35,734 bases of DNA. Origin: an uncultured Bacteroides sp. (lineage in GTDB: Bacteria; Bacteroidota; Bacteroidia; Bacteroidales; Bacteroidaceae). Of the stretch, positions 24,864-33,644 are shown in pieces. Location: contig NZ_CAJTSC010000012.1 in NCBI RefSeq assembly GCF_910578895.1, positions 28,190-63,923 of the forward strand, written 5' to 3'. A model generated the notes under the pieces. It was not told where the DNA came from. It made no database searches and saw only the letters and a program-made list of their open reading frames with translations. The translations under genes were made by a program, and so were the position numbers. Within the stretch, counting starts at the first letter, position 1. The number at the start of each line of letters is the position of its first letter.

Positions 24864-27116
24864 TTAATTGTTGGCAGGGGTGTCATCGTCCGATTTGTCA
24901 TCGAACTTGTCACCGAAAAAATTGATTCCGCTCACATCGCGGGTGCGGTTTCCATTCGCCTTATACACCTCCTCGGAGCGATGCAGAGGAATGATACCGG
25001 CAAACGTGCCAAAGAACGAATTATCGCCCGTAGGCAGGGCTTCGAGCCGGGTGCCCCACCATGATGAATTGTGGACAAGTTCTTCCACATCGGATGTGGC
25101 GATACATCCGAAAGCACCACCGGCTGCATAACGCACTCCCGAGCTCTGTTCACCGCTCCATCCGTACACATCACACATCGCGTTGCAGTTGTCTATAAAG
25201 TAGTTGAACAGACGGCCCGCAATTCCGCCCGTAAACGACTTGCTTATGCCCTGACCGCCTTTTACGCTACCCTCGACTGTTATGTCCTTGAAATATTTTA
25301 CCTGCTGGGATCCGCCCGAGCGGCGAAGTCGTCCTGCCATGCCGCCCGTAAAGTTCCACGAGGCGGTAGACTGATTTGCATCAACATCCACGTTCAATGT
25401 CATATTCTCCACATCGCCGTATGAATAGCCGACGATGCCGCCCGTAGACATGGCGAGTTTGTTGGAACATGTATTCTTTATCGTTATACATGTTGTAACC
25501 TTATCGGAGTCTCCCTGCGAAAACTCGGAGCCGTCGGAGAGCATTCCGCCGTTCTGTCCCACGATTCCACCTATAAGGACTTCCGAATTTATCCCCTTGA
25601 CGGCATCCTCCGCATGTATGTTGATCGATATGTTGCCACGCACCGATATGCCTGATACTATTCCGTTATTGAAACCCGCCACGCATCCGATATAATAGGT
25701 ATCGGCACCTTCGGTATAGGGTAATTCCAGCGTAAGGCTGAGGTTGTTGATGCGTACATTTCCTATTCGGCCGCTCGTATTGACCGACCTCGCCAATCCG
25801 CCATAGCCATCCACCGCAGGATTGACTTTTCCGCTTCTTACCGTGTTGCTTACTCCGAGATTATAGAGCCTTCCCTGAACATCGCCGAATATCGGTCGGA
25901 CGGAATTATGGATATATTTGAAATTGCCGTCGAACGTAACCGTCGTAGTCAGATTCTCAAGGCTGTTAAGATGTGAATCAGGAAAATCGATTTCGCTTAG
26001 CGGATCTCTCTTGCTGAAATTGAGGTCGGTGAGTAGAACCACGCCCGTAGATGTCTTTTCGAGTATCTTCGTTTCGCCTTCGGAATAGGCCTGTCCCGTC
26101 CCTGCCGCTTTCAGAAATGCCGGAATATCCTTAAGTTCGAAAGCTTTGCCGGGCGTATCGGGATCGGTCCACCCCCCATCATCGGTATCTTCGAATACGA
26201 TTCCCATATCTTGCTTTATATCCAGTACATAAGAGTGGTTCGCTTTAAGATTGTTAAGCTTATCCGAATTGAGGGTTATGTAACTACGATTGTATCGGTA
26301 GCAAAGCTTGCTTCCCGAATAAGATACTCCCGGTTGCAGATAGAGCGTGATTGTGTTTCCGTATTCGGACGGCACCGCTTTGTCAAGCGATCGGGATATA
26401 TAAATACCGTATTCGTTGTCATCGGCGCTGCACCATTCGAGTTTTAACCCCTCGTCGTCGTCGCGCACGAGTTTATAAGCGTTGTGAAACCCTGTATCGC
26501 CCGGCTTTGAAAACCAATATTCGCTCATGGTAGACACATCGAGATCCACTATCGATAATCGGGCACACAAGTGGGAGAAAGAGAGTTTGACGGTATGTCC
26601 GAAAGGGAAAGACTCCGTCTCGGTCCCCATAGGCCCTGTGTCATCGGATATTCCACCCTCCGAAATCTCACTAAGTGACCACACGGAACTTTCCGTTTCG
26701 GTTATGGCGCCGTTGGAGTGGGATATGTGATACGCTTTGAACATCCCGTAATCACACGAATACGGCCACTTGATGTCATGTCGGTCGGATACCGGCTTCC
26801 AGCTGTTGCCGTCATACTTATAGGCGCAATACTGAAGTTCTCCGACCTGTTTGCCCTTGTCGCCGCTACTCATTTCGCCTTCATAGAACCGTGCAGCTAT
26901 GTGAATCACATCCCCTTTCACGAAATCGGTCTTTCCCCCCGTAGCTTTTGATACGGGTTCGGTCGCGGCATAACGGGCCGTGAAATTTACCGTTACTCCA
27001 TTGCCTGTCTTGTTGTCGGACATTACCCCAAAATCATCTGTGCCGCATGCCGCAGCCGAACAAAGCACTATCACAGACATTATAGTCTTGAATATATGTA
27101 CACCTATGCTTCTCAT
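24864..27116 (-). CDS. Fimbrillin-family lipoprotein with long GLUG-like beta-solenoid
   Basis: A 750-residue lipoprotein with lipobox SAAAC (Cys24). Residues about 40-320 are fimbrillin-like (VTVNFTARYA start, FPFGHTVKLSFSHLCARLSI near 165-190, LKANHSYVLDI near 290). A cap module begins at 325 (AFELKDIPAFLKAA), with VVLLTDLNFS (about 359-368) and TVTFDGNFKYI (about 392-402). Then Gly-rich turns recur: GYGGLAR (about 437), IGCVAG (476), IGGIVGQ (515), TGGIVGYS (559), TGGMAGR (591), TGGIAGR (630) and AGGAFG (665), the signature of GLUG-type right-handed beta-helices. The Arg found before the mature strand in neighbours is Lys57 here (VSKATGG). It is the largest gene of the operon and likely an adhesive tip. 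Confidence 0.82.
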   Translation of the reverse strand: MRSIGVHIFKTIMSVIVLCSAAACGTDDFGVMSDNKTGNGVTVNFTARYAATEPVSKATGGKTDFVKGDVIHIAARFYEGEMSSGDKGKQVGELQYCAYKYDGNSWKPVSDRHDIKWPYSCDYGMFKAYHISHSNGAITETESSVWSLSEISEGGISDDTGPMGTETESFPFGHTVKLSFSHLCARLSIVDLDVSTMSEYWFSKPGDTGFHNAYKLVRDDDEGLKLEWCSADDNEYGIYISRSLDKAVPSEYGNTITLYLQPGVSYSGSKLCYRYNRSYITLNSDKLNNLKANHSYVLDIKQDMGIVFEDTDDGGWTDPDTPGKAFELKDIPAFLKAAGTGQAYSEGETKILEKTSTGVVLLTDLNFSKRDPLSEIDFPDSHLNSLENLTTTVTFDGNFKYIHNSVRPIFGDVQGRLYNLGVSNTVRSGKVNPAVDGYGGLARSVNTSGRIGNVRINNLSLTLELPYTEGADTYYIGCVAGFNNGIVSGISVRGNISINIHAEDAVKGINSEVLIGGIVGQNGGMLSDGSEFSQGDSDKVTTCITIKNTCSNKLAMSTGGIVGYSYGDVENMTLNVDVDANQSTASWNFTGGMAGRLRRSGGSQQVKYFKDITVEGSVKGGQGISKSFTGGIAGRLFNYFIDNCNAMCDVYGWSGEQSSGVRYAAGGAFGCIATSDVEELVHNSSWWGTRLEALPTGDNSFFGTFAGIIPLHRSEEVYKANGNRTRDVSGINFFGDKFDDKSDDDTPANN

Positions 27117-27141
27117 TGCCTTAAATCTAACTGTTTAACCA

Positions 27142-28782
27142 TTATCTAATGATCACATTGGACGCGTCGATTTCGGTAATCGTCACCTTGTCGGGATTCT
27201 CAGGATTCTTACCAAGTATTCCGTGGTAAACTCCGGTTGATTCCATCGCTGCGCCCATGACAGCTCCCTGGAAAGTACAATGCGACAAAGTCCCGCCGGT
27301 CATTTCACCTGCAAATGCGCCCGCTACGGCACCACCCTCGCATCGCATCGATATCCCCGTGATGCGACAGTTGGTAACTGAACCTCCCGCCATGCGCGAT
27401 ACCATCGTGCCGCTCACGGCTCCCGCCTGTGCATCGACCGACAGCGACGACAACCTCAAATCCCTTACGCAACCGCCTTCTTCGATAGTGCCTATGAATC
27501 CGTTGCCTGCTCCCGACAGTTTGATATTGCTCAGCACATGGTTGCTTCCGCTCAACGTGTCGCATAGTGTCCTTATGTAGACCGAACCGGGCCTTGGGCA
27601 TTCCGATAAGTCCAAATCCGATTCTATGTGAAAATTCCACCGGCGATTTGTGTATTTTCCGTAGGACCGCAACTTTTCATACTCCTTGGATTCCGATATT
27701 TCTTCAGGCGACGGCCGATTGCCAATCGTCGGGTATTCCGTGATGAAATCATTGTAGAGCTGATACCATTCGTCAAATTGACGACTCTCCGATATGCCGT
27801 ATTCCCGTTCGATGGTTATCTTTTCATCTTCACCCCATGCGATGATATTGCCTCCGCGTACCGTAGGTTGCAGATTTTCCATTTTGATTGTAATCGGAAA
27901 TACGCAATTGGGCTTAAGATAACCCCAATTGTCCTCGATAGGATTACCGTTTTCGTCAACTTTCTCAAACAATTCATGAGACAGATGCAGTTTATGCTCG
28001 ATGCCGTCATTGTCGGTAAGTTTCACGTAATCCACTTTCACCTTATCCCACGGGTCAAGACTCTCACGCGAACATGGGAGAATTACTTCGTAAACATTCT
28101 TGGTTTGTGTGCCGTCAGCCGACATTTTTGCCTGTGCCGTGAACTCCTTTACGGTTCCCGTCAGTTCGTACACCTTGAACGGATCATTGCCTTTAGGATT
28201 GTCCACCACCCGGACCTTATCGGAACCGGCACTCAAGCAGACTGTCACTTTTTGTCCGGAAACCTTGTCAAATCCCTCACTGCAAGTTATCCGCAACTTG
28301 CTGAATGCGTGTTCAAACCGATAGCCTCCGCCCCAGTCGTGCGATGCTGTGAGGAAATCGTAGACCAAATCGTTGTTTTCATCGACAATTGACACCCCTT
28401 CGGCCGTGTCGATACCATCCTTGTACGGATAGTACAGGAACACCTTACCCAGTTGGGAAGGATCGGCATTTACCGATTCATTGATAAATATATATCCGTT
28501 GTCGCCAAGCGAATAGTCAAACTTCATAGGAATGTTGACCAGCTTGCCGTCGGATCCGGGGTCCATATTGCCTCCTGTGGAGAAAAGCCCCACGACATCG
28601 CTGCTCCCGAATCCTTTGTCCGCCGACATGTCTACGCCGCCGGTAGCCCTTGAACCTATGGAGCAAAGATTCACTGCCACTCTGAAACCGCCGCTGCCGG
28701 TAAACGTCGCGTTATCACTCGAACAAGACATTACCGATACGACAGTAAATGCTATTGATATATATACAATCAAATTTTTCAT
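27142..28782 (-). CDS. Fimbrillin-family lipoprotein with short GLUG-like beta-solenoid
   Basis: A 546-residue lipoprotein with lipobox SVMSC (Cys20) and a fimbrillin-type SIGSRATGG segment (Arg45). Residues about 32-320 are fimbrillin-like, including YRFEHAFSKLRITC (about 152-165) and a closing strand GGNIIAWGEDEKI (about 308-320). The cap module starts near 328 (YGISESRQFDEWYQLYNDF) and contains HIESDLDLS (about 385-393) and SGSNHVLSNIKLSG (about 411-424). A short repetitive region follows with FIGTIEEGGCVRDL, GTMVSRMAGGSVTNC and GAFAGEMTGGTLSHC (about 429-502), two to three solenoid turns whose Cys residues fall at equivalent positions. It is co-transcribed with neighbours (gaps 9 and 25 bases). 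Confidence 0.82.
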   Translation of the reverse strand: MKNLIVYISIAFTVVSVMSCSSDNATFTGSGGFRVAVNLCSIGSRATGGVDMSADKGFGSSDVVGLFSTGGNMDPGSDGKLVNIPMKFDYSLGDNGYIFINESVNADPSQLGKVFLYYPYKDGIDTAEGVSIVDENNDLVYDFLTASHDWGGGYRFEHAFSKLRITCSEGFDKVSGQKVTVCLSAGSDKVRVVDNPKGNDPFKVYELTGTVKEFTAQAKMSADGTQTKNVYEVILPCSRESLDPWDKVKVDYVKLTDNDGIEHKLHLSHELFEKVDENGNPIEDNWGYLKPNCVFPITIKMENLQPTVRGGNIIAWGEDEKITIEREYGISESRQFDEWYQLYNDFITEYPTIGNRPSPEEISESKEYEKLRSYGKYTNRRWNFHIESDLDLSECPRPGSVYIRTLCDTLSGSNHVLSNIKLSGAGNGFIGTIEEGGCVRDLRLSSLSVDAQAGAVSGTMVSRMAGGSVTNCRITGISMRCEGGAVAGAFAGEMTGGTLSHCTFQGAVMGAAMESTGVYHGILGKNPENPDKVTITEIDASNVIIR

Positions 28783-28791
28783 ACTTCTATG

Positions 28792-30135
28792 CTATTTAAT
28801 ACTGCCTGAAAGAAGGCTGATAAGATCGTCAAGTTTCGATTCATCGTATTGGGTATCGCCCACTGTAATCGAACAGCCATGCATTTGAAACGTGAAGTTG
28901 CCATTGCTGAACAGTTCCGTACTATCATCGATAACAAACTCCAGATTGGTAAACAGATAGAAAGTCCATTTGTCGTCGGCATCTTTCTTGCCGTATCGGT
29001 CGACTATACGGAGCCAGTCCTTTGAATTATCCCCTTCGTCCAACTTATTGTAAGCCGCGATGAGCGTCGTGAAATCGTCCAATTCGTATATTCCTTCATG
29101 CTTGGCGGTAATGCCATGGGTACCCTTCTCGGTCCACCGCTCCACGGAAGCCGGACGGAATTCAAGCACCGGCTTATCATTGTCATGAAGCAAGGTGACA
29201 TTCAATGTAAGGTGTTGCCCTGCCGTCAGTCGCGATAATGTCTGCATGGAGGTCGTCCCCTCCGGAGTAGTTACGGAGAGCGAGGTCGGCAATGCCGCCG
29301 AATAGGTTCCGGCATAGTTACCATCGGGAATGACTATCTGCAAGCGAGGTCGGTCGCTGCCTGTCCTGAGACGCTGGGGCGGAAGGATGAAAGCCTGTGT
29401 CCTGTATTCGAATTTTGCCGCTTCGGTTCCGTCAATCTCCTTTGTCGCGGATTCGGGCAACCATTCTTCGGAATCGTCACGTAACATCGCATCCGAATAT
29501 ACCGGAGTATCGGTCAAACCCACCTCGCCGGTCATGCGATTGAAACTGTAGGGGCGTAGCACGATGCCTTTCAGGGCTACAGTGGCATTACGAAGTTCAT
29601 CGTTGCTTGCCGATTTTACACAAACCGACATCATGCTCATGCGGTGATAAAGTTCGAATTTGAGATTAACCGTTGTACGATCAGTCAGTTTCAGGCTTCC
29701 CCACACGATATCGTTTTTTGCCTCCGGAGTGTCGAAACCGGCCACGTAATCGTCGGAAAGCTCAACCAGAGATTTGTCATCGTGCAGCACCACATTGTCA
29801 AGATAGAATGTATAGCTCTGACTATGGCCTATATCGCTCCATGTGAGGAAATGTCCGTCGGCATTGGTGACAAGCCCCGTCCCTTTTGTGAATACGCAGG
29901 TATCAATCACATACTTGTCGGATGTGGAGGGATAGGAAATCCGATAACCGTTGCCATCGGGGACGGTCCCCTCTGCCATACCGCGCGTCTGGCTCACATC
30001 ACTGATATCACCTCGAATCTCAAACCGGCTTTCAGATTCATTTCCCAAACCGTCATGACATTCCGAGCATGCAACGGCTACCGGCATTATAATTACCGGT
30101 AGCATGTGGCGTAATATATATATACATTGTTTCAT
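28792..30135 (-). CDS. Fimbrillin-family lipoprotein with truncated cap module
   Basis: A 447-residue lipoprotein with lipobox VAVAC (Cys23) and a DVSQTRGMAEG segment (Arg51). The fimbrillin-like part includes VNLKFELYHRMSMMSVCV (about 156-173), LKGIVLRPYSFNRMTG (about 188-203), FILPPQRL (about 251-258) and LTAGQHLTLNVTL (about 305-317). At 345 the cap-like motif KHEGIYELDDFTTLIAAYN appears, almost the same as in the last gene of the operon (KHKGIYNYDDL), followed by WTFYLFTNLEFVID (about 390-403) and FQMHGCSITV; the protein then ends without solenoid turns. It is a middle gene of the tight run. The role is inferred as accessory fimbrial subunit. Confidence 0.8.
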   Translation of the reverse strand: MKQCIYILRHMLPVIIMPVAVACSECHDGLGNESESRFEIRGDISDVSQTRGMAEGTVPDGNGYRISYPSTSDKYVIDTCVFTKGTGLVTNADGHFLTWSDIGHSQSYTFYLDNVVLHDDKSLVELSDDYVAGFDTPEAKNDIVWGSLKLTDRTTVNLKFELYHRMSMMSVCVKSASNDELRNATVALKGIVLRPYSFNRMTGEVGLTDTPVYSDAMLRDDSEEWLPESATKEIDGTEAAKFEYRTQAFILPPQRLRTGSDRPRLQIVIPDGNYAGTYSAALPTSLSVTTPEGTTSMQTLSRLTAGQHLTLNVTLLHDNDKPVLEFRPASVERWTEKGTHGITAKHEGIYELDDFTTLIAAYNKLDEGDNSKDWLRIVDRYGKKDADDKWTFYLFTNLEFVIDDSTELFSNGNFTFQMHGCSITVGDTQYDESKLDDLISLLSGSIK

Positions 30136-30159
30136 TTTCTATGTATGACTGACTGTTCA

Positions 30160-31239
30160 TTACTCTTTTTCAAGGCTCATGTCTGCCGATGCTTCCGTCC
30201 AGGGCTTGACTTCCGTTTTTACCAAAAACGCTTTGTTGGCGTCCTCCTTTATTATCAGGTGCAAATCGGTAATCGCTCCTGCCGTCACGCTTATATTGGC
30301 AGCTCCGGTGCTCGGAGTATACACGTAGACACGTTCCTGATTGTCAACCGTGTGAAGCTTCAACCGCAGGATTACTTCGGTTTCCGTCAACTCCTGTTCG
30401 GGAATAATGGCCGCAAAACTGTACACATAGCAATCGTGCCCGTGTACATCCTTGTCTTCCTCGATGCCTTCGAATTTTACCGTGTCATAAAGCGGGTGCA
30501 TGGTGACATCGTCTCTTTTTTCCGTCGTTGTCTCCACGCCGGGTGATTGGTCGGATGATACGGCCTTGTTGAACTGATAATTAAATTGCGTAAGCATTTT
30601 CGGCAATACGACACTGTCAATCGCGCCGATACCGAATCCCGTATTGTCAACGGGATTATACTTGTGAAGAAACACCTTTACCCTGACCATGGACAGCACG
30701 TGCCAGAAATGCAAACTCACTTTCTTGCCGTATTCGCTTTCGAGCTGGACGTGGTGAGCCATCAGAATATCGGAAGCGAGAAAGTTCTCATTCGGATTCT
30801 GATTGGTATACACTTCATTGCGATACTTGTGAAAATGCGGAAATACTATGGCATCGAATTTATAACCGCCTCCGCCCTCGGTCTTAAGTTCACTCCACCG
30901 GAATCCACGGCCGTCCATCGGACGGAAATTATACTGGCCTCCGGTAAGATTGCTCAGCCCGTCATCGTAGACGTACCATTTGAAACCCGCTTCATCGGTA
31001 AAGTCGAGGTCGTCTCCCACATAATTGTATATGCGGAGATAGCTGGAGTTATGAATAAACGTGTTGTGCAGATAATCGTTGTCGGGATCGACTGCTCCGG
31101 CTTTGCTGACCACTCCGAAGCCTACAAAATCATCACCCAATATCTGGCTGATATCAGTTCCGGCTGCCGGTTTGTCCGTATGAGAACATGCCGTCAACAA
31201 GAACAATGCTGAATATAAGAATACCAATCTCAGGTTCAT
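30160..31239 (-). CDS. Fimbrillin-family (Mfa-like) lipoprotein
   Basis: A 359-residue lipoprotein with lipobox LLTAC (Cys18). The mature part is fimbrillin-like throughout: DDFVGFGVVSKAG (about 36-48), FRWSELKTEGGGGYKFDAIVFP in parts near 113-134, VSLHFWHVLSMVRVKVFLHK (about 174-193, the conserved core strand), and a C-terminal half with ITDLHLIIKED (about 324-334) and VKTEVKPWTEA (about 339-349), the usual closing strand ending in PW. There is no solenoid module. Gaps are 15 bases upstream and 24 downstream. It may be an accessory shaft or adaptor subunit between the anchor-proximal genes and the larger tip-like proteins. Confidence 0.8.
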   Translation of the reverse strand: MNLRLVFLYSALFLLTACSHTDKPAAGTDISQILGDDFVGFGVVSKAGAVDPDNDYLHNTFIHNSSYLRIYNYVGDDLDFTDEAGFKWYVYDDGLSNLTGGQYNFRPMDGRGFRWSELKTEGGGGYKFDAIVFPHFHKYRNEVYTNQNPNENFLASDILMAHHVQLESEYGKKVSLHFWHVLSMVRVKVFLHKYNPVDNTGFGIGAIDSVVLPKMLTQFNYQFNKAVSSDQSPGVETTTEKRDDVTMHPLYDTVKFEGIEEDKDVHGHDCYVYSFAAIIPEQELTETEVILRLKLHTVDNQERVYVYTPSTGAANISVTAGAITDLHLIIKEDANKAFLVKTEVKPWTEASADMSLEKE

Positions 31240-31254
31240 AGTTTTTCTTCCCTT

Positions 31255-32565
31255 CTATTTAGTTTTCGTTTCCGGCACCAACTCTCCCGTAACAGGGGCT
31301 GAGGTTTTCCAAGGCTGAATCTCGGCATATATGGCAAAATTACCCTCGCCTTTGAACGTAATCCTTACATTCACATGGGTATTCCTGAATAACGATGACA
31401 AATTAGGCAAAACGGCGGTATAACTTGCCGCTTTCCAGTTTTCCGGACTGTCGGCCAAATCATAATCAAGCTCATTGGTCACCACTGTCAGGCGATATTG
31501 CTGTAATCCCAAGTCCGCATCATGCGCGGCATCGTCATACCATGCGTCATTTTTGCTTTCCGATATGTATACGGCATTGGAATTATAAGTATCAAGCCGT
31601 CCAGCTCCATCGCCTTTCGGGAAAATCACGGGAGCGGAAGGAGCGTTTTTTTCGGTGTCATACCAAAACGAGTAAAGCGAATGGTCGGATTCATCGGGAA
31701 TTGAGTAATCGGTAAGCCACTCGTAGTCCGCCTTGGCATCACCCTTTTCCGCCTCCTTGACCATCCAGTCTATCCACCCCTTGTCAAGCTCTTTTACGGC
31801 TTTCAACTCACTGTCGACAACGGTAAAAGCTCCCGAAGTATTGCGGTTGACATGTGGCATCAGATAGGCGCAGTCGGCCAATTTTTCCACAGACCATCCC
31901 AACAGTTTGATTCGTCTCTTCTTAGCTGCGACAGGCTCGCCCTCCAAAGGAACACGGGTGGTTTCATTGGTGTAACTGAACGTTATTTTCGACCACGCCC
32001 TGACCACATGTAACACAGCAGTTTGCGGTGTCTTTTCCATCCTGACCTCATACATGGCGCTCATGGGAACACCTTTTTCCGCAACCGATTCGTCCTGCAA
32101 TGTCGCGCATACCACATTGTCTATGGGAGCAAGTCCGTTACCATCGGGCTTGTACAAGTCATTATCGCTGAGGTTAATGCCCGTAGCGGAGAGAGCCTCA
32201 TCTGCCGGCAGTTTCTTAACCTGACTCTCGTTGGCTATAAGGTATATGCGCTTATCGGAGGAGCCTTTGACGGGAAACTTCATTTCATTGGATATGCGTA
32301 CACCTGTGCCGTCGAAAATTTCCAGCCTGTTGTGCTCTATATTCCAATATCCTGCGCCGTTACGGCTCGCTATCACGATACGCAGCGTATGCATCGTGTT
32401 TTCCGCAACCGATTCTTCGGCTTTTACCGCATCGACCGAGCTTGCCGTCAAAGTCAGTATCACATCATCCCTGTTGTCTCCATATCCGTACGGAGTATCG
32501 GAGCACGCTATAAATATCATCGGTGCGATGATACAACACACCAACTTATATAATCTACTGTCCAT
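31255..32565 (-). CDS. Fimbrial accessory lipoprotein, Mfa-like
   Basis: A 436-residue lipoprotein with lipobox FIACS (Cys21). The mature sequence starts with a strand DVILTLTASSVDAV (about 34-47), then MHTLRIVIAS (about 58-67) and KRIYLIANES (about 104-113), a pattern also seen in Mfa1-type subunits. The conserved middle AVLHVVRAWSKITFSY (about 178-193) and C-terminal VNVRITF...FAIYAEIQPWKTS (about 393-425) are typical of Bacteroidales fimbrial proteins. It follows the Mfa2-like gene by 19 bases, the position of accessory subunits in P. gingivalis-type mfa operons. The exact subunit class cannot be decided by eye. Confidence 0.78.
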   Translation of the reverse strand: MDSRLYKLVCCIIAPMIFIACSDTPYGYGDNRDDVILTLTASSVDAVKAEESVAENTMHTLRIVIASRNGAGYWNIEHNRLEIFDGTGVRISNEMKFPVKGSSDKRIYLIANESQVKKLPADEALSATGINLSDNDLYKPDGNGLAPIDNVVCATLQDESVAEKGVPMSAMYEVRMEKTPQTAVLHVVRAWSKITFSYTNETTRVPLEGEPVAAKKRRIKLLGWSVEKLADCAYLMPHVNRNTSGAFTVVDSELKAVKELDKGWIDWMVKEAEKGDAKADYEWLTDYSIPDESDHSLYSFWYDTEKNAPSAPVIFPKGDGAGRLDTYNSNAVYISESKNDAWYDDAAHDADLGLQQYRLTVVTNELDYDLADSPENWKAASYTAVLPNLSSLFRNTHVNVRITFKGEGNFAIYAEIQPWKTSAPVTGELVPETKTK

Positions 32566-32584
32566 AAGTCAATGTTTTACAGTC

Positions 32585-33634
32585 TTACAATTCTGCGTTA
32601 TTTATCCGTACAACCCAATCGTTGACCACAATACGGGTATTTATCCATGATTGATCGGGGCGAAGGAAAAAAAACAGGGAAAAATTACTCTCTCTGTCCA
32701 GATATTCCTGGTCGTCAGTCATGTTGTAAGGAGGATATTTGTAGTAATCGCTACGCAACAGAACAAGGTAGTTGATAATGGGAAAATCAACAATCGTGGC
32801 GCCGTCCGACTTGCGCTTTATGAGCAACCTGGGGCTGTTTTTGATCATCAACCGCGATGTGCTGATTTCCGCATAGGCTACCGTTACCTCCTTAGCCACC
32901 ACGTTATTGCCCACAATCGACACTCCTGTATACGCCTGGCCCGTAACCCATGGCTTGTAAGTGACGGGTAATTGACCGTCAGTCACAAGGTCATTGTCAT
33001 ACGCGAACAGCGAGTTATTGTCGGTAATCTCAAATAGAAAGTCATCCACATTTACTGCTTCACCGGACTCCTGCTGGAGCACTATGCGGATGTTGTTCGT
33101 ATTCTTCATCATCTTTACCGTACCTTCGCTGTAGAGTTCGGCGGTAGTCAAAGTCAACTCGCCCCAAAACATATCGTGCAGACGCCTCTCGGAGGGAACA
33201 GGTGCGGAAACACGATGGATATCCATTCCTACCTGCAAATCCGTGTGCATGCTTTCGGCAGACGGTTCCCGGAGCACCGAAAAAGTCTTCTCTCCGCAAG
33301 CAAGCCCGCCGTATGCGACAAAACGGTATGTCCCTTCCTCCAAATCCAGAATCATGCGGTAGTTCTCATCCTGCAATTCGGTACCTGTCACGACCTTGGT
33401 ATCCACATAATTGCCGTCCTCGTCATAGATGTAAAGCGTAAGACAGTCCACGCTCGATGGAAACGCATTTGCATACAACATGTTATAATCGTAAACAAAG
33501 CGCAGGGATACCCCGTGCGGACAAGGTTCCAGGTCATCATATATGCGTTCGCAAGATGAGAAAAATACTATGGATGCAGCGTACAATGCCGCACATAGAA
33601 GTCTTGCTATGAAATTACGTTTGTTATTTCGCAT
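32585..33634 (-). CDS. FimB/Mfa2-family fimbrial anchor lipoprotein
   Basis: A 349-residue outer-membrane lipoprotein with lipobox FFSSC (Cys28). It is followed directly by ERIYDDLEPCPHGVSLRF (29-46) and YDYNMLYANAFPSSVDCLTLYIYD (in parts, about 48-72), which together are diagnostic of the FimB/Mfa2 family. In Porphyromonas, Mfa2 anchors and caps the base of the fimbria and limits its length. EGTYRFVAYGGLACG (about 96-110) and MFWGELTLTT (about 155-164) are also typical. The C-terminus reads DWVVRINNAEL, very like that of the adjacent major subunit. It lies 10 bases after the Mfa1-like gene, the classic major subunit-anchor order. Confidence 0.92.
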   Translation of the reverse strand: MRNNKRNFIARLLCAALYAASIVFFSSCERIYDDLEPCPHGVSLRFVYDYNMLYANAFPSSVDCLTLYIYDEDGNYVDTKVVTGTELQDENYRMILDLEEGTYRFVAYGGLACGEKTFSVLREPSAESMHTDLQVGMDIHRVSAPVPSERRLHDMFWGELTLTTAELYSEGTVKMMKNTNNIRIVLQQESGEAVNVDDFLFEITDNNSLFAYDNDLVTDGQLPVTYKPWVTGQAYTGVSIVGNNVVAKEVTVAYAEISTSRLMIKNSPRLLIKRKSDGATIVDFPIINYLVLLRSDYYKYPPYNMTDDQEYLDRESNFSLFFFLRPDQSWINTRIVVNDWVVRINNAEL

Positions 33635-33644
33635 CTTTCACTTT

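Noticed and set aside
27628..28392. 254-residue open frame opposite the 546-residue fimbrillin
   Set aside because: Antisense shadow; Phe/Arg/Cys-rich composition and no promoter.
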